This document shows, in pieces, positions 18,378-26,803 of a stretch of 64,000 nucleotides of DNA; the first letter of the stretch is position 1; every line of letters starts with the position of its first letter. Under the pieces are notes generated by a model. It saw only the letters and a list, made by a program, of their open reading frames with translations. It made no database searches and was not told the DNA's origin. Both the position numbers and the translations under genes were made by a program. Location: contig NZ_CP118100.1 of NCBI RefSeq assembly GCF_028747645.1, forward strand, positions 124,001-188,000, given 5' to 3'. The DNA comes from Microbacterium esteraromaticum (lineage in GTDB: Bacteria; Actinomycetota; Actinomycetes; Actinomycetales; Microbacteriaceae).

Positions 18378-18384
18378 GGGTGGC

Positions 18385-18470
18385 CGCAGGGCAGGCAGGC
18401 CAGGCAGGCAGGCAGGCGGGCAGCGGCGCGCGCGGCGGGCAGCGGCGCGCGCGGCGGGCGCAGCGCGCGC
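18385..18470. repeat. Low-complexity GGCAGGCA and GCGGCGCGCGC tandem tract
   Basis: Contains about five units of ggcaggca-type sequence, then two units of gcagcggcgcgcgcggcggg. Reaches the stop codon of the MFS gene. Likely slippage-prone. Confidence 0.7.
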
Positions 18471-19762
18471 TACGCCAGCGGAGCGTCGCGGGCGGGTTCG
18501 GGGCCGAGCGCGGCCCCGGCGACCAGCAGGGCGGATGCCACAGCGAGCACGGCGCACACGGCGAGCACCGGCCCGAGGCCGGCCTGCAGGCCCGGCAGCC
18601 AGTACGGGTACAACGCCGGCACGACGATCGAGAGCGAGTAGCCGACGCCGTATCCGCTGGAGCGCACCCCGGTCGTGAAGCGTTCGGCGAGGTAGGCGCC
18701 GACGGGGCCGTAGGCCGAGACGGTGACGACCTGCACGAGGGTGACGGCGACGATCAGGCCGGCTCCGTGCGAGCCCAGCGCCCAGGCGAAGGCCAGCGGC
18801 GCGGCAATGAGTGCGACTGCGCCGAAGATGATGAAGAACCGGCGGCGCCCGAGGCGTTGCGAGGCCACTCCGGCGGTGAACATGCTCACGGCCGAGACGA
18901 GCGTGGCGATCAGCATGATGAAGGCGACCTCTGACGGCCCGACCTGCGGGGCGTCGCGCAGCATGCCGGTGAGCACCGGAATGGCCATCTGCGTGAACAG
19001 CCACAGCCCGGTCATCAGCACGAAGACCTGCCAGAGCTGATGGCGGTAGGGTCCGGCGAGGATGTCGCGCACCGGGTGCGCGCGACGGGGAGCGGATGCT
19101 GCCGCCGGCGCGTCCACGACATGAGCGGAGTAGTACCAGAGCAGTCCGACGGCCATGATGCCGCCGACGATGAATGGCAGGCGCCATCCCCAGGCGGCGT
19201 AGTCCTGCACGCCGAGGGTCTGCACGAGCAGCAGGGTGAGTGCGGCGATGGTGGCGTTGGCCAGGGGTGACATGGCCATGATGCCGCCGCTGAGCATGCC
19301 GCGGCGGCGTGGTGAGGTCCATTCCATGGCGAGGGGGATCGCCGCGGTGTATTCGCCGCCGAGAAAGATGCCGCCGACGAAGCGCAGGGCCACGAAGGTC
19401 CACAGTGTCCAGATGCCGCCGATGTCGTGGCCGGGGATGAACGCGATCATCAGCGTGGTGATGGCGATGCCGGCGATCGCGATCTTCGTGGTTCTGGTGC
19501 GGCCGTGGCGGTCGGCGATGCTGCCGAAGATCGCGGCGCCGAGGGGGCGTCCGAAGAGCGTGGCGACGAAGATGAGTCCGGTCTGGGCAGCCGCGCTCTC
19601 GGGCCCGAGTACGAGGGCGGCGACGGGGGCGAGTGCGATGATCGGCAGAAAGATGTCGAACTGGTCGACGAAGTTGCCGAGTAGGCCGGCGCGCACGGCG
19701 GGACGGGACCGCGAGCGACGGGTGGTGGGCGTGTGGGTGGGCTCGGCGACGGTGCGCCACAT
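18470..19762 (-). CDS. MFS transporter (metabolite:H+ symporter type) under TPP riboswitch control
   Basis: A 430-residue major facilitator with 12 predicted helices. SIADRHGRTRTTKIAI is the MFS motif between helices 2 and 3, and RFVGGIFLGGEYTAAIPLAMEW is typical of the MHS subfamily. The aptamer directly upstream puts it in the thiamine regulon, so it probably imports thiamine or a precursor; transported substrate is inferred only from that. The Shine-Dalgarno GGGAG lies in the 3' strand of the aptamer, six bases before the ATG, so TPP binding should block ribosome access. It converges with the aldolase gene. Confidence 0.87.
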   Translation of the reverse strand: MWRTVAEPTHTPTTRRSRSRPAVRAGLLGNFVDQFDIFLPIIALAPVAALVLGPESAAAQTGLIFVATLFGRPLGAAIFGSIADRHGRTRTTKIAIAGIAITTLMIAFIPGHDIGGIWTLWTFVALRFVGGIFLGGEYTAAIPLAMEWTSPRRRGMLSGGIMAMSPLANATIAALTLLLVQTLGVQDYAAWGWRLPFIVGGIMAVGLLWYYSAHVVDAPAAASAPRRAHPVRDILAGPYRHQLWQVFVLMTGLWLFTQMAIPVLTGMLRDAPQVGPSEVAFIMLIATLVSAVSMFTAGVASQRLGRRRFFIIFGAVALIAAPLAFAWALGSHGAGLIVAVTLVQVVTVSAYGPVGAYLAERFTTGVRSSGYGVGYSLSIVVPALYPYWLPGLQAGLGPVLAVCAVLAVASALLVAGAALGPEPARDAPLA

Positions 19763-19767
19763 ATCGA

Positions 19768-19853
19768 CTCCCTACGGCGGCATGATCCGCATCAGGTAAG
19801 ACGGTCGGCGCGGTGGCAGCGCCCTCTCAGCCCGTACCCGGGCTCCCGTGTGA
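19768..19853 (-). promoter_or_regulatory. Thiamine pyrophosphate (TPP) riboswitch
   Basis: Read on the minus strand it holds the conserved THI-box parts in order: a GGGAGCCCGGG start, GGGCTGAGAGGG, a variable P3 arm, then ACCTGATGCGGATCATGCC and GCGTAGGGAG. CTGAGA and ACCTGAT are the pyrimidine- and pyrophosphate-sensing segments. The end of the aptamer includes the ribosome binding site of the MFS gene. Confidence 0.93.
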
Positions 19854-19868
19854 ACGACAACAGCCTAG

Positions 19869-20648
19869 CTACGGGATGAGCCGGTCGAGTGTCTGCGCCA
19901 CGCCTTCTTCGGCGCACGTGGGCACGATGCGGTGTGCGATGGCCTGCACCGAGGGGTGTGCGTCGGCGACGGCGTAGGCCGTGCCGGCCCATTGCAGCAT
20001 CGGGATGTCGTTGGGCATGTCGCCGAACGCGAGCACCTGTGCCGACGGCACGCCGAGGTCATCGCAGAGTCGGGCGAGTGCGCTGGCCTTGGTCACGCCG
20101 GGGGCGCTGATCTCGGCGAGGCCCTGTACCGACCAGGTGACTGTCGCGCGGTCGCCGACGACGTCGGCCAGCCGTGAGGTGAACTCGTCGCCGGCGAGGT
20201 CGGGGTGGCGCACCAGCAGCTTGGCGGCGGGGGCGTCCCAGATGTCGGGCAGCGCCGCCCGGCGCGGTGCGGCGCCGCCGCGCGCGCTCGCCGGGTAGGT
20301 CGGATCGAGGCGGATGCCGTCGACGCACTCGATGGCGAACTGGGCGCCCGTCATCTCGTCGGCGATGTGGCGGCACAGTTCGAGACCGTCGGCGGGGGTG
20401 ATGCCCGCCAGGTGGGTGACTTCACGACCGGGCACGTTGAAGGTGATTGCGCCGTTGGACGCGATCGCGACGCCGTGCGCGCCGACGTGCGGCCAGAGCC
20501 CTTCGAGCCAGCGCAGCGGGCGCCCGGTGACGAACACGACGGGCACGCCCTGCCGGTCGAGGCGTTCGAGCACGCCCGCGGTGAACGCCCGCACCGTGGT
20601 GCCGGCGTTGGGGATGAGGGTGCCGTCGAGGTCGGTCGCGATGAGCAT
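19869..20648 (-). CDS. HAD-superfamily (Cof-type) phosphatase
   Basis: About 259 residues. Motif I is DLDGTL near the N terminus, motif II VTGRPL, motif III the K of VTKASALARL, and motif IV GDMPNDIPML, the Cof/type IIB arrangement. The start MLIATDLDGT is used because a longer reading would overlap the riboflavin kinase gene; the gap is 4 bp. It is the third gene of the flavin reductase-riboflavin kinase operon. Cof-type enzymes hydrolyse small phosphates and some act on FMN, so a flavin-related role is possible but not shown. Confidence 0.85.
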   Translation of the reverse strand: MLIATDLDGTLIPNAGTTVRAFTAGVLERLDRQGVPVVFVTGRPLRWLEGLWPHVGAHGVAIASNGAITFNVPGREVTHLAGITPADGLELCRHIADEMTGAQFAIECVDGIRLDPTYPASARGGAAPRRAALPDIWDAPAAKLLVRHPDLAGDEFTSRLADVVGDRATVTWSVQGLAEISAPGVTKASALARLCDDLGVPSAQVLAFGDMPNDIPMLQWAGTAYAVADAHPSVQAIAHRIVPTCAEEGVAQTLDRLIP

Positions 20649-20652
20649 GGTC

Positions 20653-21081
20653 TCAGTCGATGCCGGGAGGGTCTGCCGGTGCGTGGTGGATGCCGGGTGG
20701 CGGGGCCGCCGCGAGGAGTCGTCGGGAGACGACGAGGTCTGCGGCGGTTCTCTCGATGAGTCCGGCGACATCCTCGAATGATCGCATGTCGCGGATCAGG
20801 CTGACCAGCACGACGGTGGCGTGGGTGCCGTACAGGTCTCCGCTGAAATCATGGATGTGGCATTCGACGCGAGTGTCGGTGACGTCGCCGAACGTCGGGT
20901 TGTCGCCGATGCTGACGGTCGCTTCGCGCCAGAGCGGCTCATCGGCGACGCGCGCCCAGGCGGCGTAGACGCCGTCGGGGCAGCCGACGTGCGGCACGTG
21001 CAGATTCGCGGTCGGGAATCCGAGTCCGTGCCCACGGCCGTCGCCGTGCACGACGGTGCCGGCCAGTGTCGTGGGCTGCAC
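20653..21081 (-). CDS. rcaA: Stand-alone riboflavin kinase (RcaA-like)
   Basis: A 142-residue flavokinase without the FAD synthetase half of bacterial RibF. GTVVHGDGRGHGLGFPTANL carries the GxxxxxxGxPTAN motif; GVYAAWARV, ATVSIGDNPTFG, and VECHIHDFSGDLYG follow in family order. It makes FMN from riboflavin and ATP. GTG start, 2 bp after the flavin reductase stop. In Microbacterium maritypicum a separate riboflavin kinase, RcaA, belongs to the riboflavin catabolic cluster; gene content here is the same. It would supply FMN for the lyase. Confidence 0.88.
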   Translation of the reverse strand: MQPTTLAGTVVHGDGRGHGLGFPTANLHVPHVGCPDGVYAAWARVADEPLWREATVSIGDNPTFGDVTDTRVECHIHDFSGDLYGTHATVVLVSLIRDMRSFEDVAGLIERTAADLVVSRRLLAAAPPPGIHHAPADPPGID

Positions 21082-21083
21082 GT

Positions 21084-21590
21084 TCAGGCCACGATCGAGC
21101 GATAGCGGCTTTGGTGGAACACGAGTGGCTCGACCTCGTCGAAGTGCTGCAGGCCGTCGATGCCCAGCAGGGCGATGGTGTGATCGCCGGCTTCGACCAG
21201 GCGGTGGAAGTGGCAGGTGAGCCAGAGTGCCGCGCCTTCGAGGTGCACTGCTCCGCTCTCGTCGGCGACCCAGTCGACGTTCTCGAACCGGTCGCCCTCG
21301 CGGGCCGAGAGGCTGCGGCTTGCGTGCTCTTGCCCGTGACCCAGCACGCTGACGCCGACCGAGGTGGCTTCGGCGAGCCGGGGCCAGGTGCGTGAGGTGT
21401 TGGCGACGCTGATGGCCACCAGCGCCGGGTCGAGCGAGATCGACGTGAACGAGTTCATCGCCATCCCCACGGGGGAGTCTTCGCCGTCGGGCAGGGCGCA
21501 GACGGCGACGACACCGGTGGGGAACGACGAGAACGCGCGGCGCAGGCGCAGGGCGAGGGGCATCTCGGACGGGGTGGTTTCGATCAACAC
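21084..21590 (-). CDS. rcaB: Flavin reductase (RcaB-like)
   Basis: A 168-residue flavin-reductase-like protein of the FMN-binding split barrel family: RRAFSSFPTGVVAVCAL, GMAMNSFTSISLDPALVAI and SRTWPRL in order, then HTIALLGIDGL. It uses NAD(P)H to reduce free flavin and hand it to a partner oxygenase. The partner is probably the LLM enzyme at 24558. GTG start with TGGAGG five bases upstream. Its promoter shares a TGACTAG-type palindrome with the importer and padR promoters. Confidence 0.88.
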   Translation of the reverse strand: MLIETTPSEMPLALRLRRAFSSFPTGVVAVCALPDGEDSPVGMAMNSFTSISLDPALVAISVANTSRTWPRLAEATSVGVSVLGHGQEHASRSLSAREGDRFENVDWVADESGAVHLEGAALWLTCHFHRLVEAGDHTIALLGIDGLQHFDEVEPLVFHQSRYRSIVA

Positions 21591-21600
21591 TGATCCTCCA

Positions 21601-21614
21601 ATGAACTAGTCAAA
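21601..21614. promoter_or_regulatory. TGACTAG-type operator before rcaB
   Basis: TGAACTAGTCAAAG-type sequence; on the minus strand TTGACTAGTTCA. One mismatch from the perfect palindrome TTGACTAGTCAA that lies before padR. It is 11 bp from the rcaB start. Confidence 0.65.
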
Positions 21615-21723
21615 GTTGTTCAGTCACGCTAGCACTCGATTCCTCGACGTGCGCAAGTCGCGACCTGTGGGGCGCTCGGCCCCGGGGTGGCCACGGAATC
21701 CACTCTTGCATGAATCACTCAAA

Positions 21724-21737
21724 CTTGACTAGAGTCA
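21724..21737. promoter_or_regulatory. TGACTAG-type operator before the importer operon
   Basis: CTTGACTAGAGTCA: arms TGACT/AGTCA with an AG spacer, related to TTGACTAGTCAA. Located 37 bp before the binding-protein start. TTGACT may double as a -35 box. Confidence 0.62.
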
Positions 21738-21773
21738 CTCGAACCAGCCCTCAATGACGAAAGGCAGCGTTTG

Positions 21774-22880
21774 ATGAACCTCATTACCCGAGAAAGACGA
21801 GCGGTCATCCTGAGCGGGGTCCTCCTCGGAGCGCTCACGCTCGCGGCGTGCAGCAGCTCACCGGCAGACAGCGGCGATACCCCGAATGACGCGCTGATCA
21901 GCCAGGAAGACTGCCAGCGCAACGCCGATGCCGGCACCATCACCTACATCTCCGGCTATGGATACTCGGCCAGCGCCGGACAGCTCGATGTGTTCATGGC
22001 CGACGACCTCGGATACTTCGACGACCTGTGCCTCGACGTCGAGATCAATGCCGCCGGCGGCAACGGCCAGCAGCTCGTGTCGTCCGGCAAGGCGCAGTTC
22101 ACCGCCCTCGGCTCGGCCGAGGACGTGCTGATGGCCGCCGCGAACAGCAAGAACCTCACCGCCGTCGCCACGTACGGCACGACCTCTCCGTTCTGCATCT
22201 TCGCGAACGAGAAGGTGAAGTCGCTCAAGGACCTCGAGGGCGGCACGCTCGGCTACTTCATCAACCTCACGCCGGTGGCGGGGGCGATGCTGGATGCCGC
22301 GGATGTCGACGAGTCGAAGGTCGACTTCATCAAGATGACCAACTACGACCCCACCGTCGTGCTGCGCGGTCAGGTCGACGCGGTCGTCGGCTACGCCTCC
22401 AACCAGTGCGCCACTCTCGACGCGATGGATGCCGCCTACTCGAAGTTCCTGCCCGAGGACCTCGGCGTCGATGGCACCTACAACGTCATGGAGGTCAACT
22501 CCGAGTTCCTGGCGAAGCACCCCGAGGCCGTCTCGGACTTCATGCGCGCGAGCCTGAAGGCTCTGCAGCACTGCCTGGATGACGAGGCCGACTGCATGCA
22601 GCGCATCACGGCACTCGCCGAAGAGGGCGGGCAGGCCAAGGCGTTCCCGCTCGAGCAGCAGGAGCGCACCTGGGCCGTCGAGTCGCAGTGGGTGCGCGAC
22701 AGCACCGCAGGCGCGCCGGGCGTGCAGGCGATCGAGGAGTGGCAGCACGCCGCCGAGATCGTGCAGCAGTACGGCACGGTCAAGGACATCCCGGCGGTTG
22801 ACTCGGTCATCGACGTCGACCTCGTCGCCGACTTGTACGACGCCGATGGTGCCCTGATCTGGCCCGGTGATGCGCAGTGA
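21774..22880 (+). CDS. NMT1/SsuA-type substrate-binding lipoprotein, probable riboflavin receptor
   Basis: A 368-residue solute receptor. The signal peptide ends in LTLAAC, a lipobox. NMT1/THI5-like features: ADDLGYFDDLCLDVEINAAGG, VSSGKAQFTALGSAEDVLMA, and SLKDLEGGTLGYF. ATG at 21774 is used (a TTG lies one codon earlier). Receptors of this fold serve taurine, thiamine precursors and, in RibY-type systems, riboflavin. With the lyase and ribokinase genes downstream, riboflavin is the likely ligand. Unusual for the fold: several cysteines (six or more in the mature part), possibly forming disulfides. Confidence 0.85.
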   Translation: MNLITRERRAVILSGVLLGALTLAACSSSPADSGDTPNDALISQEDCQRNADAGTITYISGYGYSASAGQLDVFMADDLGYFDDLCLDVEINAAGGNGQQLVSSGKAQFTALGSAEDVLMAAANSKNLTAVATYGTTSPFCIFANEKVKSLKDLEGGTLGYFINLTPVAGAMLDAADVDESKVDFIKMTNYDPTVVLRGQVDAVVGYASNQCATLDAMDAAYSKFLPEDLGVDGTYNVMEVNSEFLAKHPEAVSDFMRASLKALQHCLDDEADCMQRITALAEEGGQAKAFPLEQQERTWAVESQWVRDSTAGAPGVQAIEEWQHAAEIVQQYGTVKDIPAVDSVIDVDLVADLYDADGALIWPGDAQ

Positions 22881-23680
22881 CGACCAATGCCGCCGGTGAG
22901 GGTGTGCAGATCTCGCACCTGGTGAAGAAGTTCGGCCAGCCCGGACGCGAGATGCTCGCGCTCGACGATGTCAGTCTGACGGTCGCTCCCGGTGAGTTCG
23001 TGTCGGTGATCGGTCCGAGCGGATGCGGCAAGTCGACGCTGCTCAAGGTGGTCGCCGGGTTGCTGGATGCCGATGGCGGATCGGTCATGATCGGATCCGA
23101 CAGTGTGCGCATGGCCACCAAGCGCAAGACGATCGGTCTGGTGCCGCAGGCGCCGGCGCTGCTGCCGTGGCGCACCGTGCGCGAGAACGTCAAGCTGCCG
23201 GTGCGCATCAACCCACGGGCGAACGCCGGCCGTTCGCTGCGCGACCCTGATGAGCTGCTGACATCGTTCGGGCTCGGGCATGCGCTCGACAAGTACCCGA
23301 AGCAGCTCTCGGGCGGCATGCAGCAGCGGGTGGCGATCGCCCGGGCGTTCGCGTTCGACCCGAACATCCTGCTGATGGACGAGCCGTTCTCGGCGTTGGA
23401 TGAGATCAATCGTGATCAGCAGCGGATGGGGTTGCTGGAGTTCTGGCAGTCCAACCGCAAGTCGGTGATGTTCGTGACGCACTCGGTGCCCGAGGCCATC
23501 GTGCTCTCGGACCGGATCGTGCTGATGGCCGCCCGGCCCGGGCGAATCGCCGAGATCATCGACGTGAACCTGCCCCGGCCCCGGCATGAGGATGCCTACG
23601 CCAGCGACGAGTTCCGCGACCTCGAGGCGTATGTGCGCGATCGGCTGGCCGCGGTGATGGAGGAGGGCGCTCATGTCTGA
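22877..23680 (+). CDS. ABC transporter ATP-binding protein, nitrate/taurine/riboflavin type
   Basis: A 267-residue SsuB/TauB-like ATPase with GPSGCGKSTLLKVVAGL, VPQAPALLPWRTVRENV, LSGGMQQRVAIARAF and LLMDEPFSALDEINR. GTG start overlaps the receptor stop (GTGA); its own end overlaps the permease by 8 bp, so all three are coupled. Energises the proposed riboflavin importer. Confidence 0.92.
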   Translation: MTTNAAGEGVQISHLVKKFGQPGREMLALDDVSLTVAPGEFVSVIGPSGCGKSTLLKVVAGLLDADGGSVMIGSDSVRMATKRKTIGLVPQAPALLPWRTVRENVKLPVRINPRANAGRSLRDPDELLTSFGLGHALDKYPKQLSGGMQQRVAIARAFAFDPNILLMDEPFSALDEINRDQQRMGLLEFWQSNRKSVMFVTHSVPEAIVLSDRIVLMAARPGRIAEIIDVNLPRPRHEDAYASDEFRDLEAYVRDRLAAVMEEGAHV

Positions 23681-24524
23681 CACGCTGAACATCTCCAACA
23701 CCCAGGTGATCGCGGCGCAGGGCGCCCGCGGCGCGGAGGGCGGCGTGGCGCAGCTGCGTCGGTGGCTGCGCCCGGCGGTGTGGATGCCGACGGCTGTCGT
23801 GTTCGTCATCGTCGCGGCTCTCTGGGAGCTCGTCGCGCTGACGAACCCGTACATTCTGCCCTCGCTCGGGGCGGTTGCCGCGGCACTGCTCGACGACCCG
23901 GGCATGTACTGGCAGAACTTCTTCATCACTCTGCAGGAGGTCGCGGTCGGCGCCGGCGCGGCGATCATCCTGGGCTACGCGATCGCCGTGGTGATGAGCG
24001 AGTTCGAGATCGTCGAGCGCGCGCTGATGCCGCTGATCGTGCTGGTGATGGTCACCCCGGTGATCGCCATCGCCCCGGCGCTGGTGGTCGCGTTCGGCTT
24101 CGGGATGCTGCCGAAGTACATCATCACCGGCATCGTGGTCTTCTTCCCGGTGCTGGTCAACTCGCTGGCCGGTCTGCGCAGCGTCGACCCCAGGGCGCGC
24201 GATGTGTTCCGCACCCTGCACGCGACGCGGTGGGAGATCTTCCGCGACCTGCGGTTCCCCGGGTCGATGCCGTACTTCTTCGCCGGGCTGCGCATCAGCC
24301 TGCCGTTGGCTGTGGTCGGCGCGGCGGTCGCCGAGTTCGTGGCGGCGGGCACCGCCGCCGGGCTCGGTTCGCTCGTGACCACCTCGGCGGCGCAGGCGAA
24401 CCTCGAGGTCACGTGGGCCAGCATCTTCATGCTGTGCCTGATGGGGGTGCTGCTGATCAGCATCCTCGCCATCGTGCGCAAGCGCGTGCTGTGGTGGAGC
24501 GACGGCGAACCGACCGCGCAGTGA
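23673..24524 (+). CDS. ABC transporter permease, proposed riboflavin importer
   Basis: A 283-residue SsuC/RibX-like permease with about six helices after a polar N-terminal 30 residues. NPYILPSLGAVAAALLDD near the first helix and the EAA-type loop VDPRARDVFRTLHATRWEIFRDLRFP are typical. Coupled by overlap to the ATPase gene; the lyase gene follows after 33 bp. Confidence 0.9.
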   Translation: MSDTLNISNTQVIAAQGARGAEGGVAQLRRWLRPAVWMPTAVVFVIVAALWELVALTNPYILPSLGAVAAALLDDPGMYWQNFFITLQEVAVGAGAAIILGYAIAVVMSEFEIVERALMPLIVLVMVTPVIAIAPALVVAFGFGMLPKYIITGIVVFFPVLVNSLAGLRSVDPRARDVFRTLHATRWEIFRDLRFPGSMPYFFAGLRISLPLAVVGAAVAEFVAAGTAAGLGSLVTTSAAQANLEVTWASIFMLCLMGVLLISILAIVRKRVLWWSDGEPTAQ

Positions 24525-24557
24525 CCGACACAACTCTTTGATCTGAAAGGAAGCACC

Positions 24558-25916
24558 GTGAGGAAACTCCACTTCGGTCTGTTCGAGAACGCACAGGCCA
24601 ACGACACCGGACGCGCCACCTGGCGCCACCCCGACAACGAGCGCGACCAGTACGACACTCTCGACTATTGGCTCAAGGTCGCCAAGGTGGCTGAGGAGGG
24701 CGGGCTCGACTTCCTGTTCCTCGCCGATGCCTGGGGCTGGGCCGAGGTCGACGGGGTGCGTCCCGATGTGGCGTCGGTCGAGGGGCTGGATCTGCCTCGA
24801 CTGGATCCGTTCATCGTGGCATCCGCGATTCTCGCCCACACCGACAAGCTGGGCGTCGTGATGACGGGGTCGACTCTGCTCGAGCAGCCGTACGCGTTCG
24901 CGCGGCGGATGGCGACCCTCGACCAGCTCTCGAAGGGCCGGGTGGGCTGGAACATCGTCACCACGGGCACCGCCGACACCGCCGTGAAGGCGTTCGGCGT
25001 GCCGATGGTGGCGCACGACGAGCGCTACCGCATGGCCGATGACTTCGTCGAGGTCGTCTACAAGCTGTGGGAGGGCGCGTGGGAGCCGGATGCCCTCACC
25101 AAAGACAAGCAGGGCAACTTCGCCGACCCGGCCAAGGTGCACCAGATTCATCACGAGGGCCCGTACTTCCGCAGTGAGGGCTACGGCAACTCGGCGTACT
25201 CGCCGCAGGGCACGCCGGTGCTGTTCCAGGCGGGGGCCTCGCCGGCCGGTCGCGCATTCGGCGGCAAGCACGGTGAGTGCATGTTCGTCGGCGGTGGCAG
25301 TGTCGAGCAGCTGGCCGAGCACAGCCGTGCGATCCGTGCCGCGGCGGTCGAGTCGGGTCGTGATGCCGATTCGGTGCGTGTGATGGCCGAGTTCCGTTGC
25401 GTGATCGGTGAGACGCGTGAAGACGCGCAGCGCCGCTACCAGGAGGTGCTCGACTCGCAGACCCCCGAGGTCACGGTGGCGTCTTACGCGTGGTTCACGG
25501 GGCTCGACCTGTCGTCGTACGACCCGGCGACCCCGATGACCGATCTGCACACCGAGCTGTCGCAGTCGCAGGTATCGCGCTTCGCCGGCAAGACCGTGGG
25601 CGATGTGCTCAAGGACTGGCACGAGCACGGTGCCGGGTCGAAGGCGTTCGTCGGCACCGCCGAAGACGTCGCCGACCGCATCATCGAGCTCGCCGAGGGC
25701 GCCGACCTGGACGGCTTCCTGTTGGCGCCGGTGATCCAGCCCGGTTCGACGATCGACTTCGTCGAGCAGGTGCTGCCGATCCTGCGTGAGCGCGGGGCCC
25801 TGGGTGAGAGCGTGGGGGCCACCCTGCGCGAGCGGCTGGTCGGTGCCGATGAGGCGACGATCCCCGAGAACCACCCGGCTGCTGCGCACCGTGCGCGGGT
25901 CGCGAGCGCGGTCTGA
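24558..25916 (+). CDS. rcaE: Riboflavin lyase RcaE-like, FMN-dependent LLM-class monooxygenase
   Basis: A 452-residue member of the NtaA/SnaA/DszA group of bacterial luciferase-like flavin monooxygenases: FGLFENAQANDTG, EGGLDFLFLADAW, MATLDQLSKGRVGWNIVT and PVLFQAGASPAGRAFGG are group motifs. GTG start with AAAGGAAG upstream. In M. maritypicum G10, RcaE of this class uses reduced FMN and oxygen to cut riboflavin to lumichrome and ribose, with a kinase, reductase and ribokinase as partners. All three partners are here, so the assignment rests on family plus context. Another N-substituted aromatic or amine substrate would be the alternative. Confidence 0.82.
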   Translation: MRKLHFGLFENAQANDTGRATWRHPDNERDQYDTLDYWLKVAKVAEEGGLDFLFLADAWGWAEVDGVRPDVASVEGLDLPRLDPFIVASAILAHTDKLGVVMTGSTLLEQPYAFARRMATLDQLSKGRVGWNIVTTGTADTAVKAFGVPMVAHDERYRMADDFVEVVYKLWEGAWEPDALTKDKQGNFADPAKVHQIHHEGPYFRSEGYGNSAYSPQGTPVLFQAGASPAGRAFGGKHGECMFVGGGSVEQLAEHSRAIRAAAVESGRDADSVRVMAEFRCVIGETREDAQRRYQEVLDSQTPEVTVASYAWFTGLDLSSYDPATPMTDLHTELSQSQVSRFAGKTVGDVLKDWHEHGAGSKAFVGTAEDVADRIIELAEGADLDGFLLAPVIQPGSTIDFVEQVLPILRERGALGESVGATLRERLVGADEATIPENHPAAAHRARVASAV

Positions 25917-26803
25917 TGGATTCGGGCCCCGTCTGCGTCGTCGGAAGCATCAACGCAGACCGCTATGTCGGTCTCGCCCGGCTGCCTCAGCCGGGCGAGA
26001 CCGTGCTCGGCGCCGGGCTCGGCTCGTATCCGGGCGGTAAAGGACTGAACCAGGCGGTATCGGCCGCGCGGTGCGGTGCTGCCGTGCGCATGTGCGGTGC
26101 GGTCGGGGCGGATGCCGATGGCGCGATGCTGCGGGACGCGATGGCGGCCAGCGGTGTGGACGGCGACTGCGTCGTCGATACCGATGCCGTCACCGGCGTG
26201 GCCTATGTGTTCTCGTTGCCGGGTGCCGAGAACAGCATCGTGGTGGCGCAGGGCGCGAACGGACGGGTGCGCGGCGAGGATGCGGCGGCCGCGGTGCGCG
26301 GCGCCCGCGTGCTGCTGACCCAGCTGGAGATCGAGACCGAGGTGGCCGCCGAGGCGCTGCGCGCGGCGCGGGCGTATGGGGTCACGACGGTGCTCAACGC
26401 CGCGCCGGCGCACGTCGCGACGTGGCAGATGCTGCCGTTCGTCGACGTGCTGATCGTCAACGAGTCCGAGGCTGCCGCGCTCGGCGGACTGGATGCCCTG
26501 CGTGAGCGGACGACCGTCGTGCAGACCCGTGGGGCAGAGGGCGTATCGGTGTTCGGCCGGGGCGAGGAGCCCTTCCACGTGCCGGCGTTCCCGATCACGC
26601 CGGTCGACACCACGGGGGCCGGGGATGCATTCTGCGGCGGCTTCGCCGCGGCGTTGGCGCGGGGTGACAGCATCCGCTCTGCCACGTTCGACGGTGCCGC
26701 CGCCGGGGCGATCGTGGCGCAGCATCGCGGAGCGCAGCCCGATGCGCTGAGCGCGGAGGCGGTGCGCGGTCTGGTGGCGGGGGTCTACTCGCCCGCGAAC
26801 TGA
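25916..26803 (+). CDS. rcaD: Ribokinase (PfkB family, RcaD-like)
   Basis: A 295-residue PfkB sugar kinase with VVGSINADRY, PGGKGLNQAVSAARCG (substrate motif) and DTTGAGDAFCGGFAAAL (anion hole and catalytic Asp). It should phosphorylate ribose, here the ribose released from riboflavin. The start overlaps the lyase stop by one base (TGATG), so both are made together. The 3' end overlaps the convergent padR gene by 19 bp. Confidence 0.88.
   Translation: MDSGPVCVVGSINADRYVGLARLPQPGETVLGAGLGSYPGGKGLNQAVSAARCGAAVRMCGAVGADADGAMLRDAMAASGVDGDCVVDTDAVTGVAYVFSLPGAENSIVVAQGANGRVRGEDAAAAVRGARVLLTQLEIETEVAAEALRAARAYGVTTVLNAAPAHVATWQMLPFVDVLIVNESEAAALGGLDALRERTTVVQTRGAEGVSVFGRGEEPFHVPAFPITPVDTTGAGDAFCGGFAAALARGDSIRSATFDGAAAGAIVAQHRGAQPDALSAEAVRGLVAGVYSPAN

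Noticed and set aside
18225..18470. CRISPR-like array at 18.2-18.5 kb
   Set aside because: Repeats are low-complexity and one palindrome, without regular spacers or cas genes.
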